64,000 nt of DNA from CAVTAV01 sp963732795 (lineage in GTDB: Bacteria; Pseudomonadota; Alphaproteobacteria; CAVTAV01). The DNA lies in NCBI GenBank assembly GCA_963732795.1, contig CAVTAV010000004.1, positions 193,685 to 257,684 of the forward strand, given 5' to 3'. The position numbers and the translations under genes are program-made. Below the pieces are notes generated by a model. The model was given only the letters and a program-made list of their open reading frames with translations, was not told where the DNA came from and did not search any database. This document shows positions 36,772 to 47,744 of this stretch, one piece after another (the first letter of the stretch is position 1; each line of letters opens with the position of its first letter).

Positions 36772-38067
36772 TCAATCCTGGAACGGATCGCGCACCAGGA
36801 CCGTGTCCTCGCGGTCCGGGCTCGTAGACAGCATGGCGATCGGGGCTTCGATCAACTCCTCGATGCGGCGGATATATTTGATCGCGGTGGCCGGGAGCTG
36901 GGCCCAGCTTCGCGCGCCCTTGGTGCTCTCCCGCCAGCCTTCCATTTCCTCATAGATCGGGATCACCCGGATCTGGTCCTTGAGCGCGGCCGGAAAGCGG
37001 TTGAGCCGCTGGCCGTCGAGCTCATAGGCGACGCAGACCTTGATCGTCTCCATCCCGTCCAGAATATCGAGCTTGGTGAGCGCGATGCCCTGGATGCCGC
37101 TGACCTTGACGGCCTGGCGCACCATGACCGCATCGAACCAGCCGCAGCGCCGCGGCCGCCCGGTGACCGTGCCGAATTCGTTGCCGCGCTCGCCGAGACC
37201 GCGGCCGATCTCGTCCGAGAGCTCGGTCGGGAACGGCCCGGCGCCGACCCGGGTCGTATAGGCCTTGGTGATCCCGAGCACGTAGTTGAGCGCCGACGGC
37301 CCGATGCCCGAGCCCGCCGCCGCCTGGCCGGCCATGGTGTTGGAGGAGGTGACGAAAGGATAGGTGCCGTGGTCGATATCCAGCATGGCGGCCTGGGCGC
37401 CTTCGAACAGAATACGCTTCCCGTCGCGCCGGACGGCATCGAGATCGTTCCAGATCGGCCCCGCGAAAGGCAGGATCTTCGGCGCGACCTCGGCAAGCTG
37501 CGTCTTCAGCGCGTCCTTGTCGATCGGGTCGCAGCCGAGGCCGACCCTCAGCGGATTGTGATGGGCGAGCAGGCGTTCGAGCCCGCGCTCGACAGCATCG
37601 GGATCGGTCAGGTCGCAGACCCGGATCGCCCGGCGGCCGACCTTGTCCTCGTAAGCCGGGCCGATGCCGCGCCGGGTGGTGCCGATCTTCAGCCCGTCGC
37701 CGAGGGCGTCCTCGCGCATGCCGTCGAGCTCGCGGTGGATCGGCAGGATCAGCGCGGCATTGTCGGCGACGCGCAAGGTCTTCGGCGTCACCTCGACGCC
37801 CTGGCCGCGCAGGCGCTCGATCTCGTCCAGCAGCGCCCAGGGATCGATCACCACGCCGTTGCCGATGATCGAGAGCTTGCCCGGCCGCACGATGCCGGAG
37901 GGGAGCAGGCTCAGCTTATAAGTTTGATTGCCGACGACGAGGGTATGGCCGGCATTGTGGCCGCCCTGGAACCGCACCACGACATCGGCCCGCGCCGACA
38001 GCCAATCGACGATCTTGCCCTTGCCCTCGTCGCCCCATTGGGCGCCGACTACGACCACATTTCCCAC
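36772..38067 (-). CDS. purA: Adenylosuccinate synthetase
   Basis: A complete 431-residue enzyme that joins IMP and aspartate with GTP in AMP synthesis. It shows the N-terminal GTP loop 'GAQWGDEGKGKIVDWLS', 'FQGGHNAGHTLVV' with the catalytic His, 'GTTRRGIGPAYEDK', and 'FEGAQAAMLDIDHGTYPFVT'. Near the C-terminus 'GARSWAQLPATAIKYI' is typical too. The start is the ATG at 38067. It is the last gene of a minus-strand serC-serA-hisZ-purA run, 24 nt after hisZ. Confidence 0.97.
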   Translation of the reverse strand: MGNVVVVGAQWGDEGKGKIVDWLSARADVVVRFQGGHNAGHTLVVGNQTYKLSLLPSGIVRPGKLSIIGNGVVIDPWALLDEIERLRGQGVEVTPKTLRVADNAALILPIHRELDGMREDALGDGLKIGTTRRGIGPAYEDKVGRRAIRVCDLTDPDAVERGLERLLAHHNPLRVGLGCDPIDKDALKTQLAEVAPKILPFAGPIWNDLDAVRRDGKRILFEGAQAAMLDIDHGTYPFVTSSNTMAGQAAAGSGIGPSALNYVLGITKAYTTRVGAGPFPTELSDEIGRGLGERGNEFGTVTGRPRRCGWFDAVMVRQAVKVSGIQGIALTKLDILDGMETIKVCVAYELDGQRLNRFPAALKDQIRVIPIYEEMEGWRESTKGARSWAQLPATAIKYIRRIEELIEAPIAMLSTSPDREDTVLVRDPFQD

Positions 38068-38090
38068 GTCAGTTCCCCATCATGCGCCGC

Positions 38091-39242
38091 TCAGCGGACC
38101 GGTTTGACCGCGCGGCCGTCCCAATAATGGCTGCAGCCAAGCCGCCCGGCTTCGGCCTGGTCGTCGCCGGCAGCCTCCAGCCCCCGGATTGTCCGATGCC
38201 CGTCGCCGCGAAGCCGCCGGGCCTCGGCTTCCGACGTGCCGAGCGGTAAGAACAGCTTGTCCTGGGCCGCCGCTTTGGGCAGCACCGGGAGGAGTGAATC
38301 GACATAGAGCGAGAAGCCGGTCGCCGGCTCGCTCGAGTCCGGATCGACGCCCGCCTCATAGCGTCCCCCGCGGCCGAGCTCGCCTCTCACACCGCGCGCG
38401 AACATGGTGAAGCTGACGCCGGTCTGATACTCGAAGCCGCGATACTCGCCGGGATCGACCGTTAGGGTCAGATCCGGCGCTTCCTCGGCCACCCGCTCGA
38501 CCATCTTGGCCAGCGTCGCGACCATGGCCGCGGCGCCCTCCGGCAAATCCAGCGCTTCGAGGGTCTTCATCGCGTCCGCCGCCGGCCCGGCGGCGCGCAG
38601 CAGGCCTTCGAGAAGCGAGCCGATGCCGTCCTTCAGATGCGACAGATGGGCGACATCCTTGCCGTCCAGCGCCGCGCGGATTTCCGCCGCCACATCGTCG
38701 TCGAGCCCGACTTCGGCGCACAAGGTCGGCACCAGGCTCGGCAGCGTCAGGTCCGCCGAGAGGCTCTTTACGCCAAGATCGGAAAGCGTCTCGGCGGCGA
38801 GCAGGATCACCTCGACATCGGCTTCGAGCGAGCGCGAGCCGATCAGCTCGACGCCGGCCTGGGCGAACTGGCGCTCGGGGCGAAGCTGGCTGCCGCGCAC
38901 GCGGAGCACGTCGCCGGCATAAGCAAGTCGCAGCGGCCGGGCGACCGCCTTGAGGCGGGTCGTGGCGATGCGGGCCGCCTGGATGGTCATGTCCGCCCTC
39001 AGCCCCATCATGCGGTGGGACACCGGGTCCATGATCCGGAAGGTATCCTGGGCCTGCTTGGCCCCGGGGCCCGACAGCAGGCTTTCCTCGAATTCGATCA
39101 GCGGAGGCTCGATTCGCTCGAAGCCCGAGGCCTGGAAACGGTCCATCAACGCGTTGACGACGCCCGCCCGCCGGCTCGCCTCAGGCGGGAGCTCATCATG
39201 CAGGCCCTCGGGCAAAAGGGCGGCGAGCGCGTCGTCGGACAT
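38091..39242 (-). CDS. hisZ: ATP phosphoribosyltransferase regulatory subunit
   Basis: A 383-residue class-II tRNA-synthetase-like protein without a tRNA function. It begins 'LPEGLHDELPPEASRR' and contains 'FRIMDPVSHRMMGLRADMTI' and 'RPERQFAQAGVELIG', both HisZ/HisS-type motifs, and 'RGELGRGGRYEAGVD' in place of the HisS motif 3. HisZ activates the short form of HisG in histidine synthesis; no hisG lies beside it here. ATG 39242 is preferred over the longer frame, which overlaps serA. Confidence 0.9.
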   Translation of the reverse strand: MSDDALAALLPEGLHDELPPEASRRAGVVNALMDRFQASGFERIEPPLIEFEESLLSGPGAKQAQDTFRIMDPVSHRMMGLRADMTIQAARIATTRLKAVARPLRLAYAGDVLRVRGSQLRPERQFAQAGVELIGSRSLEADVEVILLAAETLSDLGVKSLSADLTLPSLVPTLCAEVGLDDDVAAEIRAALDGKDVAHLSHLKDGIGSLLEGLLRAAGPAADAMKTLEALDLPEGAAAMVATLAKMVERVAEEAPDLTLTVDPGEYRGFEYQTGVSFTMFARGVRGELGRGGRYEAGVDPDSSEPATGFSLYVDSLLPVLPKAAAQDKLFLPLGTSEAEARRLRGDGHRTIRGLEAAGDDQAEAGRLGCSHYWDGRAVKPVR

Positions 39243-39255
39243 TAGGGCCCGCTCC

Positions 39256-40849
39256 TCAGGCCACGCCGTCGAAGGATAGGACCTTCGCCTGGCGAACATC
39301 CGGCAGCGCCCGGATTTTCTCCATCACGCCCTGGGGCGGCCGCTGATCCACGCAGACAAGCGCCAGCGCGCCGTCGCCCGAGGGCGAGCGGCCGAGATGG
39401 AAGGTGGCGATATTGACGCCCGCCTGGCCGAGGATGGTGCCGAGCGCGCCGATGAAACCGGGCTTGTCGTCATTGGTGACGAACAGCATGTTGTGGGCGA
39501 CCTCGGCCTCGACATTGATGCCGTTGATCTCGACGATGCGCGGGTTGCGGTCCGCGAACAAGGTGCCGGCGATCGAGCGGCTGCGGTTCTCGGTGTGCAC
39601 CGTCAGGCGCATCAGGGTGTGGTAGTCGCCTTCCTTGTCGTGCTTGATCTCGGAAACCTGGATGTCGCGCTCGCGGGCGATGAGCGGCGCGTTGACCATG
39701 TTCACCGACGAATCGAGCAGCGGCGCGAGCAGGCCCTGGAGCACGATGGCGTTCAGGGGCCGGGTGTTGAGCTCGGCCGCATGACCCTCATATTCGATAT
39801 CGACGCGGTTGAGGCTGGATTCGGTGATCTGGCCGGCGAAGCTGCCGATCTGCTCGGCGAGCTTGAGATAGGGCCTGAGCCTCGGCGCATCGTCGGCGCT
39901 GATCGACGGCATGTTGAGCGCGTTCGAGACCGCGCCCTGGACAAGATAGGCCGACATCTGCTCGGCGACCTGTAGCGCGACATTCTCCTGCGCCTCGCTG
40001 GTGGAGGCTCCGAGATGGGGCGTCGCGACGACCTGCTCGAAGTCGAACAGCACGTTTTCCCTGGCGGGCTCCTTGACGAAGACGTCGAACGCCGCCCCCG
40101 CGACCTTGCCGGATTTGAGCGCCGCCGCGAGATCCTCCTCGACGACGAGGCCGCCGCGCGCGCAATTGATGATGCGCACGCCGTCCTTCATCTTCTCGAT
40201 CGCCGCGGCATTGACCAGGTTGCGGGTCTGGTCGGTCAGCGGCGTGTGGAGCGTGATGAAATCGGCGCGCTTGAACAGCGTATCGAGATCGACCCGCTCG
40301 ACACCCAAATCCTCGGCGCGATCCGGCGTCAGAAACGGATCGAACACGATTACCTTCATCTTGAGCCCAATCGCGCGGTCGGCGACGATCGAGCCGATAT
40401 TGCCGCAGCCCACGACGCCGAGGGTCTTGCCGGTGATCTCGACGCCCATGAACCGGGATTTTTCCCACTTTCCGGCCTTGGTCGAAGCGTCGGCGGCGGG
40501 AATCTGGCGCGCCAGCGCGAACATCAGGCTGATCGCGTGCTCGGCCGTGGTGATGGTGTTGCCGAAGGGCGTGTTCATCACCACCACACCGCGCTTGGTC
40601 GCGGCCGGAATATCGACATTGTCGACGCCGATGCCGGCGCGGCCGATCACCTTCAGGTTCTCGGCGGCCTCCAGCACCTCGGCGGTCACCTTGGTCGCCG
40701 AGCGGATCGCGAGGCCGTCATACTCGCCGATACAGGCGATCAGCTCCTCGGGCTTCATGCCGACCTTCTCGTCGACCTCGACGCCGTTCTCACGAAAGAT
40801 CTCCGCGGCCCGCGGGCTCAGACTTGTCGGAAATCAGGACTTTACTCAT
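39256..40849 (-). CDS. serA: D-3-phosphoglycerate dehydrogenase, one frameshift
   Basis: About 530 residues with NAD-binding 'KTLGVVGCGNIGSIVADRA', catalytic 'INCARGGLVVEEDLAAAL' and 'ATPHLGASTSEAQENVA' (His as acid/base), plus an intervening domain and a C-terminal ACT domain ('ATFHLGRSPSGDGALALVCV'). The true start is ATG 40849 ('MSKVLISDK'); an extra T near 40829 shifts the frame, and removal gives 'LSPRAAEIFRENGVEVDEKV'. It makes 3-phosphohydroxypyruvate, the first step of serine synthesis; the ACT domain may sense serine. It follows serC by about 90 nt. Confidence 0.93.
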
Positions 40850-40939
40850 GCAGAATTCTCCCGAGGGTCACACTCTAGACGCGGTGATTTCAGTTCAGGA
40901 CGGGCGGCGCGAGCTCCCCGGCGCGCGCCGGATTGCAGG

Positions 40940-42104
<1,165 letters not shown>

Positions 42105-42160
42105 CGGATGGTCCTTCTAGACGTGCTTTCCCCCAAGAAAGCCTAACCCGGCCGGGATAT
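42105..42160 (-). promoter_or_regulatory. Candidate serC leader RNA motif
   Basis: On the minus strand, just before serC, a palindrome CCCGGCCGGG (42156-42147) is followed by a perfect hairpin GCTTTC-TTGGGG-GAAAGC (42142-42125) and then the ribosome site. A conserved 'serC' RNA element is known upstream of serC in Alphaproteobacteria; position and hairpin near the start codon fit that description. I have not matched it to the covariance model. Confidence 0.5.
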
Positions 42161-42218
42161 TAGTAGGGTGGCCCCTGATGTCAATGCGGCTTCTGGGCGC
42201 CGGAAAACGCCGGCAAAT

Positions 42219-43032
42219 TCACGCCTTATAGGGCGGAATCGCGTGAGTATGGCCTAGCGGGCCCTGGCCCTGGCCGAAGCCTGGCGCGGCGCGGATGGCG
42301 GCCTGGACAAAGCTGTGAGCGCGGGCGACGGCGGCGTTGAGCGGGAAGCCCTGGGCGAGGCCGGTGGCGATGGCCGAAGCAAGCGTGCAGCCGGTGCCGT
42401 GGGTATGGCGGCGTGTCGAGGCGGTCGGCTTCGAAAAGCTGCTCGCCTTCGTCCGTAAGGAGAAGATCGGTTATTCGGCCCTTGTCGAGCTCGCCGCCGG
42501 TGATCAGCGCCGCGGCGGCGCCGAAATCGCGGAGCGCGCCGGCGGCGTGGCGCATGTCGTCGAGCGAGTAGACTTCCATGCCGGCAAGCGTCTCGGCTTC
42601 CTCGACGTTCGGGGTGACCAGCGCCGCGCGGGGGAACAGGAGCGAGATCAGGGACTGCTTGGTGTCCTCGTTGGTCAGCGCATCGCCGGAGGTCGCGACC
42701 ATGACCGGATCGATGACAAGCGGCACGTCGAGATCCTCGAGCACGCGTTCGACCGCTTCGATGATTTCGCGGTTCTGCAGCATGCCGGTCTTGAAGGCGT
42801 CGAGGCCGATATCCTCGATAACGGCGCGCATCTGGCGCTCGACGATATCCGCCGGGACATCGTGAATATCGGAAACGCCGAGCGTGTTCTGAACGGTGAT
42901 GGCGGTGACGGCGGTTGCGGCATAGCCGCCCAAAGCCGTGACCGTCTTGATATCCGCCTGGATGCCGGCGCCGCCGCTCGAATCCGATCCTGCGGCGATG
43001 AGAACCCTTCCCTGCGGCCTCCCGCCCGCCAC
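42219..43032 (-). CDS. thiD: Hydroxymethylpyrimidine (phosphomethylpyrimidine) kinase, one frameshift
   Basis: A ribokinase-fold enzyme of about 270 residues that phosphorylates HMP and HMP-P in thiamine synthesis. Motifs: 'LIAAGSDSSGGAGIQADIKT', 'IDPVMVATSGDAL', and 'VTPNVEEAETLAGM'. An extra base near 42410 destroys the end of the frame; restored it gives 'HTHGTGCTLASAIATGLAQG', with the anion-hole and catalytic Asp region family-typical in place though the usual Asp is not obvious here, and a stop at 42219. GTG 43032 lies 4 nt after the glmM stop and is the best start. Confidence 0.88.
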
Positions 43033-43036
43033 GCGG

Positions 43037-44383
43037 CTAACGGCAGGCCCGGTCGAGCGCCTCCACGATATCGCCAACGACGTTGGACACCAGCAACTCG
43101 TCCGCGCCTTCGGCCATGACCCGGATCAGCGGCTCGGTGCCGGACTTCCGGATCAGGAGGCGGCCGGCGGTCCCGAGCCGCGCCTCGTTGTCGTGGATGA
43201 CCTTCTGGACATTGTCGTTCGCCAGCGGATCGACGCCGTTATAGCGAACATTCTTCAAAACCTGCGGCATCGGCTCGAACAGATGGCAGGCCTCGCTCAC
43301 CGGCACGTCGCCGGAGGCTACCACCGCCAGAACCTGCAGCGCCGCGATCAGGCCGTCGCCGGTCGTCGTGTAATCGCTCAAGATGATATGGCCGGACTGC
43401 TCGCCGCCGAGATTGCAGCCGGTCGCCCGCATCCGCTCGGAAACATAGCGGTCACCGACCTGGGTGCGGATGAGATTCAGTTCCATGCCGCGCAGGAAAT
43501 TCTCCAGCCCGAGATTGGACATGACCGTCGCCACGACGCCCTCGCCGGTCAGCCGGTCGTTCTTGGCCCAGTAGCGCGCGATCAGCGCCATGATCTGGTC
43601 GCCGTCCACGACCCGGCCGTGCTCGTCGCAAATGATGAGCCGATCCGCATCGCCGTCAAGCGCGATGCCGATATCGGCGTTATGGGCGACCACGAGGTCG
43701 CGCATGGCCTTGGTCGAGGTCGAGCCGCAGCCGTCGTTGATGTTGAAGCCGTTCGGCCTGACGCCGATCTGGATCACGTCCGCGCCGAGCTCCCACAGCA
43801 CGGTGGGCGCCACACGATAGGCCGCGCCGTTGGCGCAATCGATGACGATCTTGAGCCCGTCGAGGGTGAGCCCGCGCGGGAAGGTGTTCTTGGCGAATTC
43901 GATATAGCGGCCCTGGGCGTCCTCGAGGCGCTGGGCGCGGCCGAGGGAATCCGGCGCGGCGCGAAGATCGGCAAGGCCGTTGTCCATGGAATGCTCGATC
44001 GCGGCCTCGACGTCGTCGGAGAGCTTGTAGCCGTCCGGACCGAACAGCTTGATGCCGTTATCGTGATAGGGATTGTGCGACGCCGAGATCATGACGCCGA
44101 GATCGGCCCGCAAAGACCGGGTTAGCATGGCGAGCGCCGGCGTCGGCATCGGGCCGACGATAATCACGTCCATGCCGACGGAAATGAAGCCGGCAGTGAG
44201 CGCCGGCTCGATCATGTAGCCCGACAATCGCGTGTCTTTGCCGATCACCACCCGGTGGCGGTGATCGCCCCGCTGAAACTGCCTCCCCGCGGCCATCCCG
44301 ACGCGGAGTGCGATATCCGCGGTCATGGGATCGTTGTTGGCCGTGCCCCTTATTCCATCGGTGCCGAAATACCGTCGAGCCAT
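43037..44383 (-). CDS. glmM: Phosphoglucosamine mutase
   Basis: A complete 448-residue alpha-D-phosphohexomutase. It has 'RYFGTDGIRGTAN', the phosphoserine loop 'GVMISASHNPYHDNGIKLFG' (active Ser102-type), the metal loop 'IALDGDADRLI', sugar loop 'GGEQSGHII' and phosphate loop 'RKSGTEPLIRVM'. It makes glucosamine-1-phosphate for peptidoglycan and LPS. ATG 44383 is used; a TTG one codon upstream could also open the frame. The order folP-glmM is usual in Alphaproteobacteria. Confidence 0.96.
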   Translation of the reverse strand: MARRYFGTDGIRGTANNDPMTADIALRVGMAAGRQFQRGDHRHRVVIGKDTRLSGYMIEPALTAGFISVGMDVIIVGPMPTPALAMLTRSLRADLGVMISASHNPYHDNGIKLFGPDGYKLSDDVEAAIEHSMDNGLADLRAAPDSLGRAQRLEDAQGRYIEFAKNTFPRGLTLDGLKIVIDCANGAAYRVAPTVLWELGADVIQIGVRPNGFNINDGCGSTSTKAMRDLVVAHNADIGIALDGDADRLIICDEHGRVVDGDQIMALIARYWAKNDRLTGEGVVATVMSNLGLENFLRGMELNLIRTQVGDRYVSERMRATGCNLGGEQSGHIILSDYTTTGDGLIAALQVLAVVASGDVPVSEACHLFEPMPQVLKNVRYNGVDPLANDNVQKVIHDNEARLGTAGRLLIRKSGTEPLIRVMAEGADELLVSNVVGDIVEALDRACR

Positions 44384-44491
44384 CAAACGAACTCTATGTC
44401 ACTGATTGATTTAAGATGAATACGCATTTGTCCACTACCAAGCTTAACATACTCTAACCCGATCCTGACCCTGTGGACAGCGTGCATAACT

Positions 44492-44512
44492 CGAAAAATC
44501 CTCGCTTTTTCG
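44492..44512 (-). terminator. Possible weak terminator after folP
   Basis: A perfect 7-bp inverted repeat, CGAAAAA (44492-44498) and TTTTTCG (44506-44512), lies 6 nt after the folP stop on the minus strand. The stem is AT-rich and no extra T-run follows, so it may not stop transcription before glmM. Confidence 0.3.
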
Positions 44513-44517
44513 TGATT

Positions 44518-45648
44518 TTAGGGTCGCGGAGCGGCATTTACGATTGCATTGGCCACGGTTAACGCCTGAACCGTCTCTCTAACGTCGTGAACGCGCAATA
44601 TCTGGGCGCCCCGAGCCACGCCCGCAAGAGCCGCCGCGAGCGAGCCACCGATCCGGTCGCCGCGCTTGCCTTGAGGATCGACCGAGCCGATGAAGCGCTT
44701 GCGCGAGACGCCGAGGAGCAGCGGCACGCCAAGCGCGTGAAAAGCGCCCAGGCTTTCGAGCACGTCGAAGATATGAGAAACGGTCTGGCCGAAACCGATG
44801 CCGGGATCCGCTATTAGCCGCGATCGGGACACGCCGGCGGCATCGCAGGCGTCGATCCGGTTGGCGAGATAACCAAAGACATCCATGACCACGTCATCGT
44901 AACGCGGATCGTCCTGCATGGTTCCGGGCTCGCCCTTCATATGCATCAGCACCACCGGCGCTTCCGCTTCGCGCGCGACGGCGAGGCTTTCGGGATCGCC
45001 GGTGAGGGCGCTCACGTCGTTCAGGATCGCGGCGCCCGAGGCGAGCGCGGCCCGCATCACCTCTGCGTGACGGGTATCGATCGAGATCGGCAGGCCAGAG
45101 CCCTTGAGGCCCTCGATCACGGGCACGACGCGGCCGATCTCCTCCGCGACGGTGATCGGGGTCGCGCCGGGCCGGGTGGATTCCCCGCCGATATCGAGGA
45201 TATCCGCGCCGTCCTCGACCAATTGCCAGCCATGGGCGATGGCTCGGTCGGGATCGAGAAATTGGCCGCCGTCGGAGAAACTGTCCGGGGTGACATTGAC
45301 GACGCCCATAACAAGCGGGGATTTGCCGGGCTTGGCGAGCTTATCGAGAAGCGGCCGGGGCGCTTGCAGGGCCGAGAACTGGCGCGCGGCGGCCGCACCC
45401 GCATCGCCGTCCAGCGACAGGCACCAGTCCTCGAAACCTTCGACCGAAAAGCGATAGGCCCGGCGCGCGGCCGGCCGGGTGCGCCAGAAGACGTCGATGG
45501 CGGCGAAGGCGAACGGCCCATCCGTCAGCGGAAGCGCGAGGCCGGCGTCGATGGCGCGGCGCGCTTCCTCGCCGCCAACGATGCCCCTCGGGCAGAGAAC
45601 GATCTCTGCCCCGGGCGGTATCGCGGGCGGCGCGGCGTCTCGCGGCAG
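44518..45648 (-). CDS. folP: Dihydropteroate synthase
   Basis: The core (ATG 45309 to 44518) shows 'MGVVNVTPDSFSDGG', 'DILDIGGESTRPGA', 'PISIDTRHAEVMRAAL', 'LIADPGIGFGQT' and 'LLGVSRKRFIG', all diagnostic. It condenses dihydropterin pyrophosphate and p-aminobenzoate. The same frame stays open upstream to the ftsH stop and codes an alphaproteobacterial-type N-terminal extension ('DGPFAFAAIDVFWRTRPAA'). No ATG, GTG or TTG lies in this extension; CTG 45648 is the only near-start, so either a rare start or a base error is present. The core alone would be 263 residues. Confidence 0.9.
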   Translation of the reverse strand: MPRDAAPPAIPPGAEIVLCPRGIVGGEEARRAIDAGLALPLTDGPFAFAAIDVFWRTRPAARRAYRFSVEGFEDWCLSLDGDAGAAAARQFSALQAPRPLLDKLAKPGKSPLVMGVVNVTPDSFSDGGQFLDPDRAIAHGWQLVEDGADILDIGGESTRPGATPITVAEEIGRVVPVIEGLKGSGLPISIDTRHAEVMRAALASGAAILNDVSALTGDPESLAVAREAEAPVVLMHMKGEPGTMQDDPRYDDVVMDVFGYLANRIDACDAAGVSRSRLIADPGIGFGQTVSHIFDVLESLGAFHALGVPLLLGVSRKRFIGSVDPQGKRGDRIGGSLAAALAGVARGAQILRVHDVRETVQALTVANAIVNAAPRP

Positions 45649-45654
45649 GACGGT

Positions 45655-47580
45655 TTAGGTCTCCGGTTGCGGCTCCGGCCCGAGCGTCGGCTTGACGCCG
45701 CGCGGACGGCCGGTCTGCGGCACGGTGGAGGAGGAGCGATCGCCCGGCGTGGGCTTGGAATCGCCGAGATCGGTCCGGATTTCCTCGCCGCGCAGAAGCG
45801 CGTTGATCTCGTCGCCGGACAAGGTCTCGTATTCGAGAAGCGCCTTGGCGAGGACATGGAGATCGTCGAGATGCTTGGTCAGCACGTCGCGGGCCGTGGT
45901 CTCCGCCTCCTCGATCAGGCTCCGGGTCTCCTCGTCGATCAGCCGGGCAGTATCCTCGGAGACGCTCTGGTTCCGCGCGACCGAATGACCGAGGAAAACC
46001 TCGTCCTGGTTGTCGCGATAGCGCAGCCAGCCGAGCTTCTCGCTCATACCGTATTCGGTGACCATGGCGTGGGCCATACGGGTGGCCTGCTGGATGTCGT
46101 TCGCCGCGCCGGTATTGAGCTCTTCGTCGCCGTAGATGAGCTGCTCGGCGATGCGGCCGCCGAAGCACAGCGCGAGCCGTGCCTTCATCTGCTTCATGCT
46201 CATGCTGAAGCGGTCGCGCTCCGGCAGGTTCCAGGTCGAGCCCAGGGACCGGCCGCGCGGGATGATGGTCACCTTATGCAGCGGATCGTTGTTCGGCACC
46301 AGGAGCGACACCAGCGCGTGGCCCGATTCGTGATAGGCGGTCGAGCGCTTCTCGTCCTCGGTCATCACCGCGGAACGCCGCTCGGCGCCCATGATGACCT
46401 TGTCCTTGGCTTCCTCGAAATCGACCATCGCGACGAGGCGCTTATTCTTGCGCGCGGCGAGAAGTGCGGCCTCATTGACGAGATTGGCGAGGTCGGCGCC
46501 CGAAAAGCCTGGCGTGCCGCGCGCGATCACCCGCGCATCGACATCCGGCGCGAGCGCGATCTTGCGCATGTGGACCTTGAGGATTTTTTCGCGGCCGAGG
46601 ATATCCGGGTTCGGCACCACGACCTGACGGTCGAACCGGCCGGGACGCAGCAGCGCCGGATCGAGAACGTCGGGCCGGTTGGTGGCAGCGATCAGGATCA
46701 CGCCTTCGTTCGCCTCGAAGCCGTCCATCTCGACGAGAAGCTGGTTCAGGGTCTGCTCGCGCTCGTCATTGCCGCCGCCGAGACCGGCGCCGCGATGACG
46801 GCCGACCGCGTCGATCTCGTCGATGAAGATGATGCAGGGCGCGTTCTTCTTGGCCTGCTCGAACATGTCGCGCACCCGGCTCGCGCCGACGCCGACGAAC
46901 ATCTCGACGAAATCGGAGCCGGAGATCGTGAAGAACGGCACATTCGCCTCGCCCGCGATGGCGCGCGCAAGGAGAGTCTTACCGGTGCCGGGCGAGCCGA
47001 CCAGCAACGCGCCCTTCGGGATGCGGCCGCCGAGCCGCTGGAATTTCTGCGGATCCTTCAGGAACTCGACGATTTCCTCGAGCTCCTCCTTGGCCTCGTC
47101 GATTCCGGCGACGTCCTCGAAGGTGACGCGGCCATGGCGCTCGGTGAGAAGGCGCGCCTTCGACTTGCCGAAGCCCATGGCCTTGCCGCTGCCGCCTTGC
47201 ATCTGGCGCAGGAAGTAGAACCATAAGCCGAAAATCAGGAGAAGCGGCAGCCAGGACACGACCAGTCGGCCGAGAAGGCCGCCGTCGTCCGGCGGAGCCG
47301 CCTTGATGGTCACGCCGGATTTGGTCAGCTTCTCGACGAGCTGTGGATCGTCCGGGGCATAGGTCTTGAAGTGACGGTTATCGGTATAGGTGCCGGTGAT
47401 GTTCTGGCCCTGGATGTCGACGCCCTGAACGTTGCCCTGCTGGACCTCGCTCAGAAACTGGGAATACGACACTTCGTTCGGGCTACCGCGCGTGGTCGAG
47501 CCTTGGAAGATGTTGTAGAGCAGCACCAAAAGGATGGCGATGATCAGCCAAAGCGCCACGTTTCGGGTAATGTTGTTCAC
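45655..47580 (-). CDS. ftsH: ATP-dependent zinc metalloprotease FtsH
   Basis: 641 residues from GTG 47580; the longer frame to 47748 adds unrelated sequence. Two membrane helices (about 8-25 and 105-125) flank a periplasmic domain. The AAA domain has Walker A 'GSPGTGKTLLARAIAGE' (usually GPPGTGKT), Walker B 'CIIFIDEIDAVGRHRG' and the second region of homology 'AATNRPDVLDPALLRPGRFD'. The zinc site is 'TAYHESGHALVSLL'. It degrades membrane and regulatory proteins, including RpoH in relatives. It lies between tilS and folP, the normal order. Confidence 0.96.
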   Translation of the reverse strand: MNNITRNVALWLIIAILLVLLYNIFQGSTTRGSPNEVSYSQFLSEVQQGNVQGVDIQGQNITGTYTDNRHFKTYAPDDPQLVEKLTKSGVTIKAAPPDDGGLLGRLVVSWLPLLLIFGLWFYFLRQMQGGSGKAMGFGKSKARLLTERHGRVTFEDVAGIDEAKEELEEIVEFLKDPQKFQRLGGRIPKGALLVGSPGTGKTLLARAIAGEANVPFFTISGSDFVEMFVGVGASRVRDMFEQAKKNAPCIIFIDEIDAVGRHRGAGLGGGNDEREQTLNQLLVEMDGFEANEGVILIAATNRPDVLDPALLRPGRFDRQVVVPNPDILGREKILKVHMRKIALAPDVDARVIARGTPGFSGADLANLVNEAALLAARKNKRLVAMVDFEEAKDKVIMGAERRSAVMTEDEKRSTAYHESGHALVSLLVPNNDPLHKVTIIPRGRSLGSTWNLPERDRFSMSMKQMKARLALCFGGRIAEQLIYGDEELNTGAANDIQQATRMAHAMVTEYGMSEKLGWLRYRDNQDEVFLGHSVARNQSVSEDTARLIDEETRSLIEEAETTARDVLTKHLDDLHVLAKALLEYETLSGDEINALLRGEEIRTDLGDSKPTPGDRSSSTVPQTGRPRGVKPTLGPEPQPET

Positions 47581-47744
47581 GTACTCGGTCCTTCTCCCGG
47601 GTAGTGACGTGTCGGAATAGTCCGGACCAGTCCCGCGCCGGCCCCACGCCGACTGTAACTTTATAGGCGTTACCAACAGATCACCAAGCCCATTTTGACA
47701 CTTTAGTAAATAAGGCCAAGTGGCAAGCAGACAAGGCCAATTTG

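Noticed and set aside
44941..47226. 761-codon plus-strand frame opposite folP/ftsH
   Set aside because: Antisense shadow of FtsH, whose Walker and zinc motifs are plain on the minus strand.
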